From positions 1,532,301-1,596,300 of the forward strand of contig NZ_JAPDNR010000001.1 in the NCBI RefSeq assembly GCF_025989125.1: a stretch of DNA of 64,000 bases. Direction: 5' to 3'. The position numbers and the translations under genes were made by a program. Under the pieces are notes generated by a model. It worked only from the letters and a program-made list of their open reading frames with translations. It was not told the origin of the DNA and ran no database searches. Below are positions 25,635-35,605 of this stretch, in pieces (the stretch's first letter is position 1; each line of letters begins with the position of its first letter). Source of the stretch: Chitinophaga nivalis (GTDB lineage: Bacteria > Bacteroidota > Bacteroidia > Chitinophagales > Chitinophagaceae).

Positions 25635-27881
25635 ATGAAAAATCTACAACAGTATGCACGGGCGTCTTTCCTGACGCTGTTCATCGCTATCTCCTTTTTA
25701 CACCTGATGGCACAGGCTACAACAGGCGTAGCCGCAGTAAAGCCACAGCAATGGAACGCACAATGGATTACTGCGCCGGGTGCTATCGCAGGCGAAGCAG
25801 GTCGTTACCTCTTCCGTAAACAAATAGACCTGAGTGGTTACTCCGGTCCGTTTATTATCCACCTCACTGCGGATACCCGTTACCGTTTGCTGGTCAACGG
25901 CCGCCTGGCAGGCATCGGGCCGGCCCGCGGTGACCTGGCCAATTGGTACTACGAAACAATTGATATTGGTCCCTACCTGAAATATGGCAACAACGTGATC
26001 GCTGTAACTGTACTGAATTACGGCGCCTGCAAGCCACATGGTTTGTTTTCCATGGCTACCGGCCTGCTGTTACAGGGAAGTACGCCACGGGAAGCTGCTC
26101 TGGTGAATACGGGTACAACTTCCTGGCAGGTGCTGACAGATCCGTCGTTCGACATCCACCCGCTGAAAAATACCACCGGCCGTTTTTATGGCGCCTATGC
26201 CGGCGATAGCATACAGGCGCAATATTATCCCTGGGGCTGGGAGCTGGCAGATTATAAAGACAGCAGCTGGGAGCAGGCCGTGCCTACCGGCCGTGTCCAC
26301 CTGCAAGGTACCAGCGCGCCTTCCTGGCGCCTGCTCACGCCTGCAGCATTGGGCGCATTACAGCAGGAAGCTACCCGTTTCAAAACAATTGTTAAACAAA
26401 CCGGCGTCACTGCGGATTCTGGTTTCCTGAAAGGAGTACAGCCACTCACCCTACCGGCTAAACGAAAAAGTACCTTGCTGCTGGACTATGGTCATTTTAC
26501 TACCGGATTCCCGGAAATACTGTTAAGTGGAGGCGCAGATGCTACCGTGAAAATAAATTACCTGCAGGAGCCGGCGGGGCCGGCAATGGTACAGGATATC
26601 ATGGTGCCGGATGGGGGCAAACGACGTAGGTTTTCTCCATCGGGCTACCGCAGCTTCCGGTATGTACAGCTGGAAGTGGAAACCGGTAAAACACCACTGA
26701 TCATCGAAGATTACTGTCACGTATATACGCAATATGCTTTCACCGATAAGTCGGTATTTCAGGGTGATGCAGTCACGGAAAACGCGTGGCGGCATGGAAG
26801 CCTGCTGGCGGCTGCCGGTGCACAGGACAACCTGTATAACAACCTGTGGGAAGAACAACTGCAATACGGGCAGGAAGCCCGGATACATGGGCAGGCCATC
26901 TTATGTTTCTCCGGTGATGACCGCTTGTGGCGCAATGCCTTGTTACAGGCAGACCAGTCACGTATTCCGGAAGGACTGGTACGGCTGCGGTATCCGGCAG
27001 ACGACAGGATGGTGCATATCGCTGATGCCCTGACCTGGATCGGTACCATACAAGACTATCTCCTCTACCGCGATGATAAGGCGCTGGCTAAACAACTGCT
27101 GCCAGGTATCCGCCAGATACTGGATTGGATGAACCGCTACCAGGACGCGGCTACCGGCCTGCCGGGGAATATGCCTTACCGCGATTCCATGGCCATAGCA
27201 CCTCTCACCATGCAGTACCTCTATGCCCTGCGGCAGGGAGCTGCGGTGGCCGGCTACTGTGGCAGGCCGGAAGATTCCCTTTCCTGGCAGCGTACGGCAG
27301 ATAAACTCCGGGAAGTGATCTATCAGCAATGTTATGATACCGACAAGGGCTTATATGCGGAATCACCGGATAAGAAAACGTTTTCTCCCTATACCAGCGC
27401 CCTGGCGATATTGGCACAGGCGGTACCGCCCCGGCAGGTAAAAGGAGTATTACAGCGGTTGTTGCACGATAACCAGGTGGCATCACTGTCGTTAAAGGAA
27501 CAATATTATCTGTTGAAAGCGATCCAGGAAACAGGCATCACGGGAGAAGCAACACAACTACAGGCGGCGCTGCTGGGGCGCAATACAGCCGGCAATGAAG
27601 CGGTGAGCTGCGTGGCGAACCTGTTCCTGCTGGGTATAACGGCGGGGATTCAACCGGCATCCTATGGTTTTAAATCGGTGCTGATAGCTCCCGATCCGGG
27701 TAAGTTGCCGCGCCTGAAAGCAGTGATGGCCCATCCCGACGGCGGCACAATAGAAGCAGACCTGACCTTTACAGATAATCGTGTAACCGGTACCGTTAAG
27801 CTGCCCTATGGCATAACTGGCCGCTTCCGGTGGAGGGGAAAAGACATCTTGTTAAACGGCGGGACACAGCAAATCAGGTAA
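25635..27881 (+). CDS. GH78 alpha-L-rhamnosidase-like protein, exported
   Basis: 748 residues from the ATG at 25635, which gives a clean signal peptide (ASFLTLFIAISFLHLMAQ). WNAQWITAPG with LFRKQIDL and LTADTRYRLLVNGRLAGIGPARGD is the N-terminal beta-sandwich; LLDYGHFTTGFPEILLSGG is the bacterial rhamnosidase domain. The (alpha/alpha)6 barrel includes LYNNLWEEQLQYGQEARIHG and a C-terminal beta domain. In canonical GH78 enzymes the general acid Glu follows a Asp-rich 'D.P..ER/DE' stretch; here the equivalent block is modified (EEQLQYGQEARIHG), so activity on rhamnosides is likely but not certain. Confidence 0.82.
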   Translation: MKNLQQYARASFLTLFIAISFLHLMAQATTGVAAVKPQQWNAQWITAPGAIAGEAGRYLFRKQIDLSGYSGPFIIHLTADTRYRLLVNGRLAGIGPARGDLANWYYETIDIGPYLKYGNNVIAVTVLNYGACKPHGLFSMATGLLLQGSTPREAALVNTGTTSWQVLTDPSFDIHPLKNTTGRFYGAYAGDSIQAQYYPWGWELADYKDSSWEQAVPTGRVHLQGTSAPSWRLLTPAALGALQQEATRFKTIVKQTGVTADSGFLKGVQPLTLPAKRKSTLLLDYGHFTTGFPEILLSGGADATVKINYLQEPAGPAMVQDIMVPDGGKRRRFSPSGYRSFRYVQLEVETGKTPLIIEDYCHVYTQYAFTDKSVFQGDAVTENAWRHGSLLAAAGAQDNLYNNLWEEQLQYGQEARIHGQAILCFSGDDRLWRNALLQADQSRIPEGLVRLRYPADDRMVHIADALTWIGTIQDYLLYRDDKALAKQLLPGIRQILDWMNRYQDAATGLPGNMPYRDSMAIAPLTMQYLYALRQGAAVAGYCGRPEDSLSWQRTADKLREVIYQQCYDTDKGLYAESPDKKTFSPYTSALAILAQAVPPRQVKGVLQRLLHDNQVASLSLKEQYYLLKAIQETGITGEATQLQAALLGRNTAGNEAVSCVANLFLLGITAGIQPASYGFKSVLIAPDPGKLPRLKAVMAHPDGGTIEADLTFTDNRVTGTVKLPYGITGRFRWRGKDILLNGGTQQIR

Positions 27882-27891
27882 CAGGATAGCT

Positions 27892-27929
27892 ACTGTTTGC
27901 AGCAGGATAGGATACCTGCTGCAAACAGT
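27892..27929. terminator. 15-bp perfect hairpin between convergent genes
   Basis: actgtttgcagcagg (27892-27906) pairs with cctgctgcaaacagt (27915-27929). It lies between the rhamnosidase gene and the TMEM220-like gene. It lacks a long T run but probably ends both transcripts. Confidence 0.65.
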
Positions 27930-27933
27930 GGTG

Positions 27934-28305
27934 TTACGATCGTTTTTTAGCATACACATAGTTAATCCCCAATACGGCGATACAGATAAATAACCCGAAA
28001 AACTCCCGGGTATCTTCTATCCAGGGCTTGGAAGCTTGCATAGTGGCGGCAATGTTCTCCGCATCATGTTGGGTAACCCAGTCTGCTACACCGTCTTTTG
28101 TGAAAAACAGGTAAACAGCATATACCAGGTAAACGAGGATGCCGCCGACATACCACCTGCGGTAAAAGCGGGCACGTGCTGCGAGCCAGCAAAGCACCGA
28201 CGCATATAAATAGATAGGTATCCATACATAGGGATCAGGGTCATTATATTGTAAGCCGGCAAAAAGGAGGAAGGCAATACTCCAGAAAATATTGAACACT
28301 TTCAT
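27934..28305 (-). CDS. TMEM220-family membrane protein
   Basis: 123 residues, four membrane helices. FLLFAGLQYNDPDPYVWIPIYLYASVLCWLA is the recognisable TMEM220 signature (lQyNDPDp..Wi.iY). The C-terminal helix follows WIEDTREFFGLFICIAVLGINYVY. The family occurs in bacteria and animals and has no established function. Confidence 0.88.
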   Translation of the reverse strand: MKVFNIFWSIAFLLFAGLQYNDPDPYVWIPIYLYASVLCWLAARARFYRRWYVGGILVYLVYAVYLFFTKDGVADWVTQHDAENIAATMQASKPWIEDTREFFGLFICIAVLGINYVYAKKRS

Positions 28306-28823
28306 CGTAAGTAATTATAGCTTAAACATACATAAAAGAATGGCAGCAGGGAAATGACCACGAAGATTAGCCGCACGATAATTTTCTAAAAAAAATGTTA
28401 AAACAACCCTTGCTTGAGCTAAAATATTGTTATATATTCGGCTTTAGGTAAAAAAAAATTCCACGAGAGGACTACCGTCTGGTTCAGACACAGAAAGTAT
28501 TAATGTGCTTCTCACTGTTTATTGGCTTAAACGCTATAGCTGCAAATAATAAAAAAATGATCATCATGAAAGGTGTATCCTGGTGAATAGGCATGTTATG
28601 CACATATTCCCCATTGTTACTATTTAATTGTTGATAAGACACTTGTTCACTTGCTGTATTGCCTGCAGGGCCGTCGTGCCTATCGCTAAGGTAATACCTG
28701 TTTTCATACCGAAGCTACCGGTATGAACAGGGATATCTGTGTGAAAACAATTTGCAGAACAGTCGTAGCATACATAGATTGGTTTTATTTTTTAAACTTT
28801 TAACACGACCCTTAATCCACGTT
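28306..28823. other. Long 5' leader of the first SusC gene
   Basis: 518 bp with no convincing gene. It holds a possible promoter (TTG at 28410, 20 nt, TATATTCG at 28433-28440), a short frame at 28505-28588 encoding a signal-peptide-like 27-residue peptide (MCFSLFIGLNAIAANN...), and a foldable segment at 28700-28748. If that promoter is used, the leader before susC is about 375 nt. Confidence 0.5.
28700..28748 (+). promoter_or_regulatory. Possible three-way-junction RNA element in susC leader
   Basis: gttttca (28700-28706) pairs with tgaaaac (28742-28748). Enclosed are hairpin taccg/cggta (28707-28723, extendable by the flanking ca/tg) and hairpin acag/ctgt (28727-28740). The element ends 75 nt before the susC ATG. 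It could be a regulatory RNA fold or chance. Confidence 0.35.
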
Positions 28824-31800
28824 ATGAAAAAACATGTCTACCAGGCACTTGCCATCTTATATGGCATGCTGCTACTACTGCATTCAGGTAACGTATATGC
28901 ACAAACGAATGTCACGGGAAAAGTGTCTGATAAAACATCGGGCAATCCCTTGCCAGGCGTTACGGTATACGTGAAGGGCACCAACCGCGGCACAGCTACC
29001 AGTCCTACTGGTACTTTCTCCATCCAGGCTAAATCCGGCGAAACACTGGTGTTTTCTTTTGTAGGATATGATCCACAGGAAGCTGTGATCAGTAGTGGAC
29101 CGGTGAATATCTCCCTCAGTGAAAAAGTAGGATCCCTGGAAGAAGTAGTAGTAACCGGTTATGCCAGTCAGAAAAAGAAAGACCTGACCGGCGCTGTATC
29201 CGTAGTGAAAGTGGACAACCTGACCAGGCAACCTACCTCACAGATCGCCAACCAGTTGCAAGGGCAGGTATCCGGTATCACCATCCTGGGGAGCGGACAA
29301 CCCGGCCAGGAGCCGCAGGTAAAAGTAAGAGGGATCAACACCTTTGGTAACAACACACCGCTCTATATTATAGATGGCGTACCCATCTCCGGTCTGGCGG
29401 ATGTAAATCCCAACGATGTACAAACCATGCAGGTATTGAAAGATGCCGGCGCTGCTTCTATTTATGGCGCCCGTGCCGCCAACGGCGTAATTGTGATCAC
29501 CACAAAAAGAGGTACCGGAAAAGTAAAGGTAGCCTACGATGGATATTATGGCACCCAACGGCCGCAAGGTGGTAACGTGTGGAATATTCTCAAGCCGCAG
29601 GAGCAGGCCAATCTGAAATGGCTGGCTATCTCCAACTCCCCCGGTGCGAAATATGAAGATAAACAATACGGTAACGGCCCTACGCCGGTATTGCCGGATT
29701 ATATTGCCCCGGCAGGTTTGAAGGAAGGAGATCCCCGGGTAAATCCCAATCTGTATTATGTAGATCCCAACTATAAGAATTCCGCCGATCTGACAAAGTT
29801 CTATCGTATCTCCAAAGCCAATAAAGAAGGTACCGACTGGTTTCATGAAATCTTTAAACCAGCGCCTATTACCAGTCATAATATAGCCGTATCCGGTGGT
29901 GGTGATATTGGTAGTTACTTCTTCTCTTTCTATTATTTTAATCAGCAGGGTACACTTACCAATACCTATAATAAGCGGTATGCAGTGCGTGCCAACAGTA
30001 GCTTTAACATCACAGATCATATCCGGGTGGGGGAAAACATGGAATACTCCCTGATCAACAATCCGCAGATAGGTACGCTGGTGGAAGGAAGCGGTATTGG
30101 TATGGCTTTCCGTCAGCTGTCTATCATCCCGGTATATGATATTAAAGGTAACTATGCCGGTTCCAACGGCTCCGACCTGGGGAACGCCCGTAATCCGGTA
30201 GCCATACAGGATCGCTTCGGTCGTACGAAAGCCATGGCCAGCCGGTTATTGGGAAATGTATATGCAGAAGCAGACATCCTCAAACACTTTACCCTGAGAA
30301 CCAGCTTCGGTGGCGAAATCTATTCTTTCAACAACCATAACTTCACACTGCCGGAATATGAGAACTCAGAAAATAATTCTGTGAACTCCTACACCGAATC
30401 AACCGGTAATGGTTACGACTGGACCTGGACGAACACCTTAACCTATCACCAGAAATTCAACCGTAAACATGATGTGAAAGTAATGATTGGTACAGAAGCC
30501 TATGATAATTACTTCCGCACACTTACCGGTACCACTACCGACTATTTTACATTCGATCCTGATTTTACCAACCTCACTACCGGTGCGGGCACGCCTACCA
30601 ATGGCAGCTCTTTCGGCAGTGACGGGCTGTTCTCTTTATTCGCCCGGGTAGATTATGCCTTCAATGACCGCTACCTGTTCGGCGCCCTGATACGGCGGGA
30701 TGGTTCCAGCCGTTTCGGTGCCTCCAACCGGTACGGTAATTTCCCTGCAGTAAGTGCGGCCTGGCGTATTTCGGAAGAATCATTTATGAAAGATATCTCC
30801 TGGATAGCAGACCTGAAACTGCGTGGTGGTTATGGTATCATGGGTAACCAGATAAACGTAACGCCCAGCAATCAGTACATTGCCTATGGCTTCGACAGAA
30901 CCTCTTCTTTCTATAACCTCACCGGCGGTGGTACTACCAACAAAGGGTTTATGCGCACCCAGCTGGGAAATCCCAATGCAAAATGGGAGAGCAACGTAAA
31001 TGCCAACATCGGTATCGATGCCACGCTGTTAAAAGGACACCTGGAGTTTACGGTGGATTATTACCAGAAAAAAGTAAGGGACCTGCTCTACAATCCTGAA
31101 CTGGCGGGTGTGTACGGCGCTGCCCTGCAACCCTACTCTAATGTGGCAGAAATGAAAAACCAGGGCTGGGATATTGCCATTACTGGTAATATCAACCTGA
31201 CCAAAGACCTGAAGCTGGATCTGAACGGTACGGTCACTACCTATAAAAACAAGATCGTGGCTATTTCCGAATCTGCCCCTTACTTCGATCTGGAGCCACG
31301 TCGTTTTGGTTCTCCTATTATTCGTAATGCCATCGGACAATCTATCAGTGAGTTTTTCGGATATAAAGTAATCGGCTTCTGGGATAGTCCGGAAGAAGTA
31401 ACTGCGGCCAACAATGCGGCACGGGCAAAGTATCCGGGCCTCAAAGAATATCAGCTGGATGCGGGCGCCGGTCGTTTTAAATATGCAGATATCAATGGCG
31501 ATGGTAAGGTAGATGCGGATGACCGTACTTTCCTGGGTAACCCCAATCCTAAATTTTCATATGGTCTTAACATTGGCTTGACGTATAAAAACTTTGATTT
31601 CAGTGCTTTCTTCTATGGTGTATCTGGCAACAAAATCTGGAACCAGGTGAAATGGTGGACCGACTTCTATCCTTCTTTTGCCGGTGCGAAAAGCTACAGG
31701 GCGCTGTATGATTCCTGGACGCCTACCCATAAAAATGCAACAGCGCCGATTCAGGAAACGGCTTCTTATGCCAGTACATCCGGATCTCCCAGCTCTTACT

Positions 31801-32048
31801 TTGTGGAGAACGGCTCTTACCTGCGGGCTAAGAATATGCTGATAGGATACACTTTACCGAAATACATGCTGAAACGTATTGGCGTGGAAAAATGCAGGGT
31901 GTATGTACAGGCGGCAAATCTGTTCACGATTACCAAATATACCGGTATTGATCCGGAAGTAGCAGGTAGTTCACAGGCCTTCGGCCTCGATGAAGGCGCT
32001 TATCCCAATGAACGCCAATACCTGATAGGAGTGAATGTGTCATTCTGA
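28824..32048 (+). CDS. SusC/RagA TonB-dependent outer-membrane transporter
   Basis: 1074 residues from the ATG at 28824, which gives a signal peptide ending SGNVYAQ. Domains in order: carboxypeptidase-D-like beta sandwich (about 30-110, VTGKVSDKTSGNPLPGVTVYVKG), TonB-box-like LEEVVVTGYASQKKKDLTGAV (about 112-130), plug (about 130-235, VLKDAGAASIYGARAANGVIVITTKRG) and the 22-strand barrel ending YLIGVNVSF. It imports oligosaccharides across the outer membrane with TonB energy together with the SusD protein encoded 26 bp downstream. No glycoside hydrolase is in the same transcript; the GH95-like/GH78 pair is immediately upstream. Confidence 0.96.
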   Translation: MKKHVYQALAILYGMLLLLHSGNVYAQTNVTGKVSDKTSGNPLPGVTVYVKGTNRGTATSPTGTFSIQAKSGETLVFSFVGYDPQEAVISSGPVNISLSEKVGSLEEVVVTGYASQKKKDLTGAVSVVKVDNLTRQPTSQIANQLQGQVSGITILGSGQPGQEPQVKVRGINTFGNNTPLYIIDGVPISGLADVNPNDVQTMQVLKDAGAASIYGARAANGVIVITTKRGTGKVKVAYDGYYGTQRPQGGNVWNILKPQEQANLKWLAISNSPGAKYEDKQYGNGPTPVLPDYIAPAGLKEGDPRVNPNLYYVDPNYKNSADLTKFYRISKANKEGTDWFHEIFKPAPITSHNIAVSGGGDIGSYFFSFYYFNQQGTLTNTYNKRYAVRANSSFNITDHIRVGENMEYSLINNPQIGTLVEGSGIGMAFRQLSIIPVYDIKGNYAGSNGSDLGNARNPVAIQDRFGRTKAMASRLLGNVYAEADILKHFTLRTSFGGEIYSFNNHNFTLPEYENSENNSVNSYTESTGNGYDWTWTNTLTYHQKFNRKHDVKVMIGTEAYDNYFRTLTGTTTDYFTFDPDFTNLTTGAGTPTNGSSFGSDGLFSLFARVDYAFNDRYLFGALIRRDGSSRFGASNRYGNFPAVSAAWRISEESFMKDISWIADLKLRGGYGIMGNQINVTPSNQYIAYGFDRTSSFYNLTGGGTTNKGFMRTQLGNPNAKWESNVNANIGIDATLLKGHLEFTVDYYQKKVRDLLYNPELAGVYGAALQPYSNVAEMKNQGWDIAITGNINLTKDLKLDLNGTVTTYKNKIVAISESAPYFDLEPRRFGSPIIRNAIGQSISEFFGYKVIGFWDSPEEVTAANNAARAKYPGLKEYQLDAGAGRFKYADINGDGKVDADDRTFLGNPNPKFSYGLNIGLTYKNFDFSAFFYGVSGNKIWNQVKWWTDFYPSFAGAKSYRALYDSWTPTHKNATAPIQETASYASTSGSPSSYFVENGSYLRAKNMLIGYTLPKYMLKRIGVEKCRVYVQAANLFTITKYTGIDPEVAGSSQAFGLDEGAYPNERQYLIGVNVSF

Positions 32049-32074
32049 TTTTTTGAATCGTAAAACTGAAGCAA

Positions 32075-33841
32075 ATGAAAACATTAAAATATGTGGGCAT
32101 GGTGGCCCTGATGATGGCCGGCGTATTCGGTGGTTGTAAAAAAAGTTTTCTGGAACGGAATCCTTATGGTGCACTGACAGAAGAAATTATTGCGAATAAA
32201 GCAGGGGTGAATTACTTGTTGATAGGCGCCTATGCGGCACTCGACGGACAGCAAAACGGGCGTGCTTTGGGTGGCGCGGGTGATCCCTGGACTGCCGCGC
32301 CTACCAACTGGATCTATGGCAGCGTGGTAGGTGGCGAATCTCACAAAGGCAGTAATGCCGGAGATCAGGAGCCCATCAATGCGATTGCTGCCGGAACATC
32401 CAATTCCACCAATGCCTTTTTTAATTCCAAATGGAAAGCAGTATTTGAAGGCGTGAGCCGTTGTAATCTTACCCTCATAAAAATGAAGGAAGCAACGGAT
32501 ATGAGTCCGGAGGAAAGAGTACAGGTAGAAGCAGAAGTCCGTTTTTTAAGAGGGCACTATTATTTTGAACTGAAAAGGTTCTTTAATAAGGTGCCTTACA
32601 TTACAGATACCACTACCGATGTAAGAGTAGCCAACGATAAAGATATCTGGCCTTACATAGAAGCGGATTTTAAATATGCGATGGAGAAGCTGCCGCCTAA
32701 ACAGGCGGAGGTGGCGCGGGCCAACAAATGGGCCGCACAGGTATATCTGGCCAAAACCTATCTCTATCAGAAAAAATACCAGGAAGCCTATACGTTGTTT
32801 GACGATGCGATCAAAAACGGCCGTACCAGCAATGACTTACCTTATGGCCTGACGCCGCGCTTTGAAGATAACTTCGATGCCGCCAAAAAGAATAATCAGG
32901 AATCCGTATTTGCGATCCAGATGACGGCCAATGATGGTACCAACACCATCGCCAATGCCAATGCGGGAGATATGCTGAACTTTCCTTATGACAAAAGCCC
33001 TTTTAATTGCTGCGGTTTCTTCCAGCCTTCCCAGGATCTGGTGAACTCTTACCGGGTAAATGAACTGGGATTACCTTACCTGGATGATTACAATAAACAT
33101 GGCGTGAAGTCCGATATGGGCCTGTCTTCCGGTGCTGCATTCGTAGCAGATGCCGATCCGCTGGATCCCCGGCTCGACTGGACAGTCGGCCGTCGTAATA
33201 TTCCATACCACGATTGGGGTTATCATCCGGGTGCCGACTGGTTAAGAGATCAGTCTTACGGTGGTCCGTATTCTCCTAAGAAAATGGTGTACTGGAAAGT
33301 AGATCAGGATAAGTATAAAGATGCACATTCCTGGGCGCCGGGATCTGCCATCAATGTATTACTGATCCGTTTCTCTGATGTATTGCTGATGACCGCAGAA
33401 TGTGCTGCCCAGTTAAATGACCTGGGTACCGCCATGACATTGGTGAACAGGGTACGCAGCCGGATGAAGGATAACCCCGCAAACTGGTTACATGATTATA
33501 AACCTGGTACAACGGAATTTAATCCCAATAAACTGGCAGCTAATTACAAGATAGAATTGTATACCAGTTTCCCGGATAAAGGATATGCCCTGAAGGCTAT
33601 CTATTTTGAACGGAAACTGGAGCTGGCCAATGAAGGACATCGTTTCTTTGACCTGTCCCGCTGGGGAATTGCTGATCAGGTAATGAATGCCTACTACGCT
33701 TTCGAGAGTAAAATAACGCCGGATTTAAACGGGGCGAACTTCACCAAGGGACGGAATGAATACTTCCCGGTGCCACAGCGCCAGATAGACCTCACCCTGA
33801 AAGACGGAAAACCGGTATTAACACAGAATGCAGGATACTAA
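32075..33841 (+). CDS. SusD/RagB surface glycan-binding lipoprotein
   Basis: 588 residues. The lipoprotein signal ends GVFGGC (Cys21). SusD features: RFLRGHYYFELKRFFNKVPYI, TPR-like helices (ANKWAAQVYLAKTYLYQKKYQEAYTLF), LIRFSDVLLMTAECAAQLND and RRLELANEGHRFFDLSRWG (here ERKLELANEGHRFFDLSRWG), ending FPVPQRQIDLT. It is the lid that captures ligand for the SusC transporter encoded just before. Confidence 0.96.
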   Translation: MKTLKYVGMVALMMAGVFGGCKKSFLERNPYGALTEEIIANKAGVNYLLIGAYAALDGQQNGRALGGAGDPWTAAPTNWIYGSVVGGESHKGSNAGDQEPINAIAAGTSNSTNAFFNSKWKAVFEGVSRCNLTLIKMKEATDMSPEERVQVEAEVRFLRGHYYFELKRFFNKVPYITDTTTDVRVANDKDIWPYIEADFKYAMEKLPPKQAEVARANKWAAQVYLAKTYLYQKKYQEAYTLFDDAIKNGRTSNDLPYGLTPRFEDNFDAAKKNNQESVFAIQMTANDGTNTIANANAGDMLNFPYDKSPFNCCGFFQPSQDLVNSYRVNELGLPYLDDYNKHGVKSDMGLSSGAAFVADADPLDPRLDWTVGRRNIPYHDWGYHPGADWLRDQSYGGPYSPKKMVYWKVDQDKYKDAHSWAPGSAINVLLIRFSDVLLMTAECAAQLNDLGTAMTLVNRVRSRMKDNPANWLHDYKPGTTEFNPNKLAANYKIELYTSFPDKGYALKAIYFERKLELANEGHRFFDLSRWGIADQVMNAYYAFESKITPDLNGANFTKGRNEYFPVPQRQIDLTLKDGKPVLTQNAGY

Positions 33842-33875
33842 TAGTATAGGCGGTTTATAACGAAAATGGTATCAC

Positions 33876-33907
33876 AGCTCCCCGCAGGTTTATGCTTGCG
33901 GGGAGCT
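33876..33907 (+). terminator. Terminator-like hairpin after susCD
   Basis: agctccccgca/tgcggggagct (33876-33886 with 33897-33907) is a perfect 11-bp stem. Only a short T run follows, so some readthrough into the haem/VCBS lipoprotein gene is possible. Confidence 0.65.
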
Positions 33908-33949
33908 CCTGTTTAAGTTGTAATTTATAGGGCTTAAAATAATCTGGAG

Positions 33950-35455
33950 ATGAGAAAGGCGATATATATCGGACTGGTAATAATCGTAGGGTGCCAGCTG
34001 CGTGAAAAGGAAGAGAAAGGAAAAGTGCTGGCAGATAAATATTGTTCCGGTTGTCACCTGCCGGTGGCGCCGGCCTTACTGGATAAGGAAACCTGGATCA
34101 AACATGTATTGCCGGCGATGGCGCCCAGGCTGGGGATTCATGTGTGGGGAGAGTACCAGTATTATCCGCCTATGCCGGGCGAGCCACAGGGGTTGATTAC
34201 ATTTAATGACTGGACTACCCTGGTGGAATATTATCAGCGGCAGGCGCCGGAGCGGCTGACACCCGCAAAGCCACCGGTGGCCTTGCAGCACGACAGCAGT
34301 TTTTTCAGCATCATCCGGCCGGTAGTAAAAGACAGTGCCGTGGTAGCAGCTACTACGCTGGTATCTTTTCATCCGGGTAGCAGCGATATTTTTACCAGCG
34401 ATGGAAATGATAATAGCCTGATAAGATGGAATATGGCCGGACAGTCGCTGTATAAGCGGCGATTGCCGTCGCCTGCTACGGATATCCTGTATCTGCCGGA
34501 TCAGCCAGGCCAGGCGCCGCAGGCTATTCTTACAGAGATCGGTAATGTGCGGGCATTGGAATCTCCGGCAGGTATTGTAACGCGTATCAACCTGGCAGAT
34601 ACCAGCCGGCAACAAGACCTGATGCCTTTTCTCAGACGCCCGGTACAAACGCTGGCAGCCGACTTTGACCGGGATGGATTAACAGATTTGCTGGTGTGCG
34701 CCTTTGGCCACAACCGGGGCGGGTTATACTGGTTGAAACAATTACCGGGGCAACAGTATCGCCAGGAAACCATTGCAGAAGTGCCGGGTGCTATTCATGC
34801 CGAAACCGGCGATTTCAACCAGGATGGCTATACAGATATAATGGTATTGTTTGCTGCTGGTGATGAAGGTATCTGGCTATACGAAAATAACCGGAAGGGT
34901 GGATTCACAGGTGCCAACATCCTGCGGTTTCCGCCACTGTATGGTTCTACCGGTTTTCAGCTGACGGATATCAATCAGGATGGTAAACCAGATATACTTT
35001 ATACCTGCGGCGATAATGCGGATTATTCCACGATCCTTAAACCTTATCATGGTATCTATATATACCTGAATGAAGGCAACCACAAATATCGTCAGGCCTG
35101 GTTTTATCCGGTCAATGGCTGTACAAAAGCAGTAGCCGCAGATTTTAACCAGGATGGGAAGATGGATATTGCCAGCATCGCTTTTTTCGCTGATCTGAAA
35201 AATAACCCGGGCGAAAAATTTATATTATTTGAAGGGGATGACCGGCCGCTATCCTTTACGCCACACGCCCTCCCTATTGAAAAAGAAGGTCACTGGATTT
35301 GTATGGATGTGAAGGATCAGGACCAGGATGGCGACCTCGATATTATACTAGGAAACTATGCGGCAGGATTTATTATATTGCAGGATTATCAGCCGGATTG
35401 GAAAGAATACCAACCATTTATAGTATTACGGAACAACACCCGGCGGCAACGCTAA
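33950..35455 (+). CDS. Haem-binding VCBS/FG-GAP repeat lipoprotein
   Basis: 501 residues. The lipoprotein signal ends IIVGC (Cys15). A cytochrome c-type haem site follows at once (CSGCH, 32-36), with Met residues in MAPRLG and YYPPMPGEP as candidate axial ligands. From about residue 110 the protein is a beta-propeller of VCBS/FG-GAP repeats with at least five calcium-type DxDxDG motifs (DFDRDGLTD, DFNQDGYTD, DINQDGKPD, DFNQDGKMD, DQDQDGDLD). The combination of a covalent haem and a propeller on the outer surface suggests electron transfer to or from a glycan-acting oxidoreductase. It lies 108 bp after susD, across a hairpin. Confidence 0.85.
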   Translation: MRKAIYIGLVIIVGCQLREKEEKGKVLADKYCSGCHLPVAPALLDKETWIKHVLPAMAPRLGIHVWGEYQYYPPMPGEPQGLITFNDWTTLVEYYQRQAPERLTPAKPPVALQHDSSFFSIIRPVVKDSAVVAATTLVSFHPGSSDIFTSDGNDNSLIRWNMAGQSLYKRRLPSPATDILYLPDQPGQAPQAILTEIGNVRALESPAGIVTRINLADTSRQQDLMPFLRRPVQTLAADFDRDGLTDLLVCAFGHNRGGLYWLKQLPGQQYRQETIAEVPGAIHAETGDFNQDGYTDIMVLFAAGDEGIWLYENNRKGGFTGANILRFPPLYGSTGFQLTDINQDGKPDILYTCGDNADYSTILKPYHGIYIYLNEGNHKYRQAWFYPVNGCTKAVAADFNQDGKMDIASIAFFADLKNNPGEKFILFEGDDRPLSFTPHALPIEKEGHWICMDVKDQDQDGDLDIILGNYAAGFIILQDYQPDWKEYQPFIVLRNNTRRQR

Positions 35456-35592
35456 CGATAAATTTAACGTTTTATTTGGACGGAAATAAGAATAATATGT
35501 ATATTACGCCCATATTATTTTCCACGTACATTATAGTACAGTCAGGTCACAGCTTTTAATAGAATATTGTAATTTGCTACCTCTGTTTAATG

Positions 35593-35600
35593 TACCTTTG
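35593..35600 (+). promoter_or_regulatory. -7 box for a short transcript upstream of eboA
   Basis: TACCTTTG matches TAnnTTTG. TTTG at 35573-35576 lies 16 nt upstream, somewhat close for a -33 box. No coding frame follows it before the terminator. Confidence 0.5.
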
Positions 35601-35605
35601 CTCTT

